Below are positions 62,064 through 64,000 of a DNA stretch of 64,000 nucleotides, one piece after another (the first letter of the stretch is position 1; each line of letters begins with the position of its first letter). The notes below the pieces were generated by a model, which was not told the origin of the DNA, did no database searches, and saw only the letters and a list, made by a program, of their open reading frames with translations. A program made the translations under genes and the position numbers. Origin of the DNA: Bradyrhizobium diazoefficiens (lineage in GTDB: Bacteria > Pseudomonadota > Alphaproteobacteria > Rhizobiales > Xanthobacteraceae); NCBI RefSeq assembly GCF_016616885.1, contig NZ_CP067102.1:4306501-4370500 (forward strand). Direction: 5' to 3'.

Positions 62064-64000
62064 AACCGGGAATGAAATCTCCGGCCGAGCTGCTTGCGCC
62101 CGGCCGCGCGCTGACGCTTGCCAATGTCGCGGAAGGCGCCGAAGGCCTTGTGATCTCGGACTTGGCGCGCGCCATCGCGGCACGGCCGAAGAAGCCGGCC
62201 GTCAGCCTTGCCGTGGTCTGCCGCGACGGGGCTCGGATGCAGCAGCTCGAACGCGCGCTGCAATTCTTCGCGCCCGATCTGCCGGTGCTGACGTTTCCGG
62301 CCTGGGACTGCCAGCCCTATGACCGCGTCTCGCCGCATGGCGGCATTCTGGCGCAACGCCTGACCACGCTGGCGCGGCTGGCCTCGCTCACCGGGAGCGA
62401 CAAGCCGCTGATCGTGCTGACCACGGTGAACGCCGTGGTGCAGCGCGTGCCCGCGCGCGAGCTGGTCGCGGCGCAGGCACTGTCGGTTGCGCCGGGCAAT
62501 GTCGTGCCGATGGACACCATCATCGCCTGGCTCGAGCACAACGGCTACAACCGCTCCTCGACCGTGCGCGAGCCCGGCGAATATGCCGTGCGCGGCGGCA
62601 TTCTGGACCTGTTTCCGGCGGGCCTCGAGCAGCCGGTCCGGTTCGACTTCTTCGGCGACAGCCTGGAATCGATCCGCACCTTCGACGCCGAGACCCAGCG
62701 CACGCTGCTCGACATGCGCGCGCTCAATCTGGTGCCGATCTCGGAATTCCAGCTCGTCACCGACACCATCCGCCGCTTCCGCATGGGCTATGTCGCCGAG
62801 TTCGGCGCACCCGAGCGTGACGATGCGCTGTACGAGGCCGTCAGCGAAGGCCGCCGCCATCCCGGCATGGAGCATTGGCTGCCGCTGTTCCAGGACCGGA
62901 TGGACACGCTGTTCGACTATCTGCAAGGGTCCGCCGTCGCCATCGAGCCCCAGGCCGAGGACGCCGTCCGCGAGCGCTTCAAGCAGATCCAGGACTATTA
63001 CGAGGCCCGCCGCGATGCGATGGAGCATCCCGGCGGCGGCGCGATCTACAAGCCGTTGCCGCCTGACCGGCTTTATTTCACCGAGGAAGAATGGACCAGG
63101 CGCCTCGCCGACGTCCCGCTGGCCCGGTTGACGCAGTTCTCCGTGCCGGCCGATGGCACGAGCATTGTCGATGCCGGCGCGCGCAAGGGCCGCGATTTCG
63201 CACCCGAGCGCAACGACACCACCGTCAACGTGTTCGAGTCCGTCGTCAGCCACGTGATGGCGCTGCATGCGAGCCGCAAGAAGGTCGTGATCGCGCTGTG
63301 GAGCGAAGGCTCGCGCGATCGCATGACCTCGATGCTGCGCGACCACAAGCTGGCCCACACCACCAGCGTCAACAGCTGGCGCACGGTGCAGGCCACGCCA
63401 CGCAACGAGACCATGCTCGCCGTGCTCGGCCTCGAAAGCGGTTTCGAGACTGACGAGATCGCGCTGATCAGCGAGCAGGACATCCTGGGCGACCGCCTGG
63501 TGCGCCCGCGCAAGGCGAGCCGCAAGCTCGACAATTTCATCTCCGAGGTGACGAGCCTTGCCGCGGGCGACATCGTCGTCCACGTCGATCACGGCATCGG
63601 CCGCTTCGTCGGCCTGCAGACGCTGGACGTCGCCGGCGCGCCGCATGACTGTCTCGAGCTGCATTACGCCGCCGAGACAAAGCTGTTCCTGCCGGTCGAG
63701 AACATCGAGCTGTTGTCGCGCTACGGCTCCGACCAGACCACGGTCGAGCTGGATCGTCTTGGTGGTTCCGGCTGGCAGACCCGCAAGGCAAAACTCAAGA
63801 ACCGCATCCGCGAGATCGCGGGCGAGCTGATCAAGATCGCCGCCGCGCGCCATCTGCATGAGGCACCCAAGCTGATGGTGCAGCCGGGCGTCTACGACGA
63901 ATTCTGTGCGCGCTTCCCTTATGACGAGACCGAGGACCAGCTCGGCGCCATCGAATCCACCCTGAAGGATCTCGAGCTCGGGCGTCCGATGGATCGGCTG
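62060..64000 (+). CDS. mfd: transcription-repair coupling factor (5' part)
   Basis: Mfd removes stalled RNA polymerase and recruits UvrA. The window holds the first 647 codons; the gene runs past the end. The start ATG at 62060 overlaps the sdhE stop. Visible are the UvrB-like D1a/D2 domains (LTFPAWDCQPYDRVSPHGGILAQRL; REPGEYAVRGGILDLFPAG) and the beginning of the RNAP-interacting domain near residues 490-560 (GDIVVHVDHGIGRFVGLQTL, KLFLPVENIELLSRYG). The helicase part with the Walker motifs would follow outside the window. The frame is open to the last base. Confidence 0.95.
   Translation, partial: MKPGMKSPAELLAPGRALTLANVAEGAEGLVISDLARAIAARPKKPAVSLAVVCRDGARMQQLERALQFFAPDLPVLTFPAWDCQPYDRVSPHGGILAQRLTTLARLASLTGSDKPLIVLTTVNAVVQRVPARELVAAQALSVAPGNVVPMDTIIAWLEHNGYNRSSTVREPGEYAVRGGILDLFPAGLEQPVRFDFFGDSLESIRTFDAETQRTLLDMRALNLVPISEFQLVTDTIRRFRMGYVAEFGAPERDDALYEAVSEGRRHPGMEHWLPLFQDRMDTLFDYLQGSAVAIEPQAEDAVRERFKQIQDYYEARRDAMEHPGGGAIYKPLPPDRLYFTEEEWTRRLADVPLARLTQFSVPADGTSIVDAGARKGRDFAPERNDTTVNVFESVVSHVMALHASRKKVVIALWSEGSRDRMTSMLRDHKLAHTTSVNSWRTVQATPRNETMLAVLGLESGFETDEIALISEQDILGDRLVRPRKASRKLDNFISEVTSLAAGDIVVHVDHGIGRFVGLQTLDVAGAPHDCLELHYAAETKLFLPVENIELLSRYGSDQTTVELDRLGGSGWQTRKAKLKNRIREIAGELIKIAAARHLHEAPKLMVQPGVYDEFCARFPYDETEDQLGAIESTLKDLELGRPMDRL

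Noticed and set aside
62036..63859. 607-codon frame opposite mfd
   Set aside because: mfd is open to the window end on the plus strand with family motifs; the minus frame is its shadow.

Overview
This window looks like chromosomal DNA of a Bradyrhizobium-type alphaproteobacterium. The evidence is the high GC content with strong codon bias, the ndvB-ndvD-ndvC locus for cyclic beta-(1,3),(1,6)-glucan (a Bradyrhizobium trait), the dispersed palindromic repeats of the kind seen in Bradyrhizobium and Rhodopseudomonas, and many small secreted or zinc-ribbon hypothetical proteins. All calls come from reading the sequence. Family names rest on recognised motifs, and no database search was run.

Layout. 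1-10 kb: end of a DUF2306-like membrane protein, gyrA, kup, coaD, a cyclophilin / TonB-C-like / cyclophilin operon, an AT-richer two-gene PIN-domain insertion, and queA. 10-18 kb: asd behind a threonine-codon-rich leader and terminator, a PepSY protein, a TetR regulator, a patatin lipoprotein, tgt, a zinc-ribbon protein, cysK with an orphan BrnA-like gene, and a caspase-fold protein. 18-31 kb: an EamA exporter, small secreted proteins, a formyltransferase-like protein, acetoacetyl-CoA synthetase, a 1.2-kb repeat-rich gap, a Clp-N protein, a GNAT acetyltransferase, a beta-barrel porin, an AI-2E-family permease, a NUDIX hydrolase and a probable CRP-controlled small RNA. 31-42 kb: one large minus-strand catabolic and transport operon (Dabb, maleylacetate-reductase-like, amidohydrolase, beta-hydroxyacid dehydrogenase, FAD-linked dehydrogenase, ribose-type ABC transporter, YciI) with a divergent LysR gene. 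42-46 kb: an accessory-looking run of tiny genes, a broken hicB and tRNA-Lys. 46-52 kb: the ndv glucan locus. 52-64 kb: housekeeping genes glmU, glmS, a DUF502 protein, an oxidoreductase, recG, sdhE and the first 647 codons of mfd.

How the parts work together. NdvB, NdvD and NdvC should make and shape periplasmic cyclic glucan. GlmS and GlmU supply UDP-GlcNAc. Asd feeds the threonine, methionine, lysine and diaminopimelate pathways and appears to be under attenuation. QueA and Tgt are two steps of queuosine tRNA modification. RecG and Mfd are repair enzymes. The large operon probably imports and oxidises an unidentified substrate.

The regulatory findings I rate highest are the threonine leader/attenuator before asd (10843-10976), the TGTGA-N6-TCACA class-II promoter driving a ~60-nt terminator-ended transcript (30753-30860), and a matched pair of 19-bp palindromes flanking a TetR gene (11869 and 14111). 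The 7880-8628 PIN pair and the 31-42 kb operon are the best candidates for undescribed protein systems.
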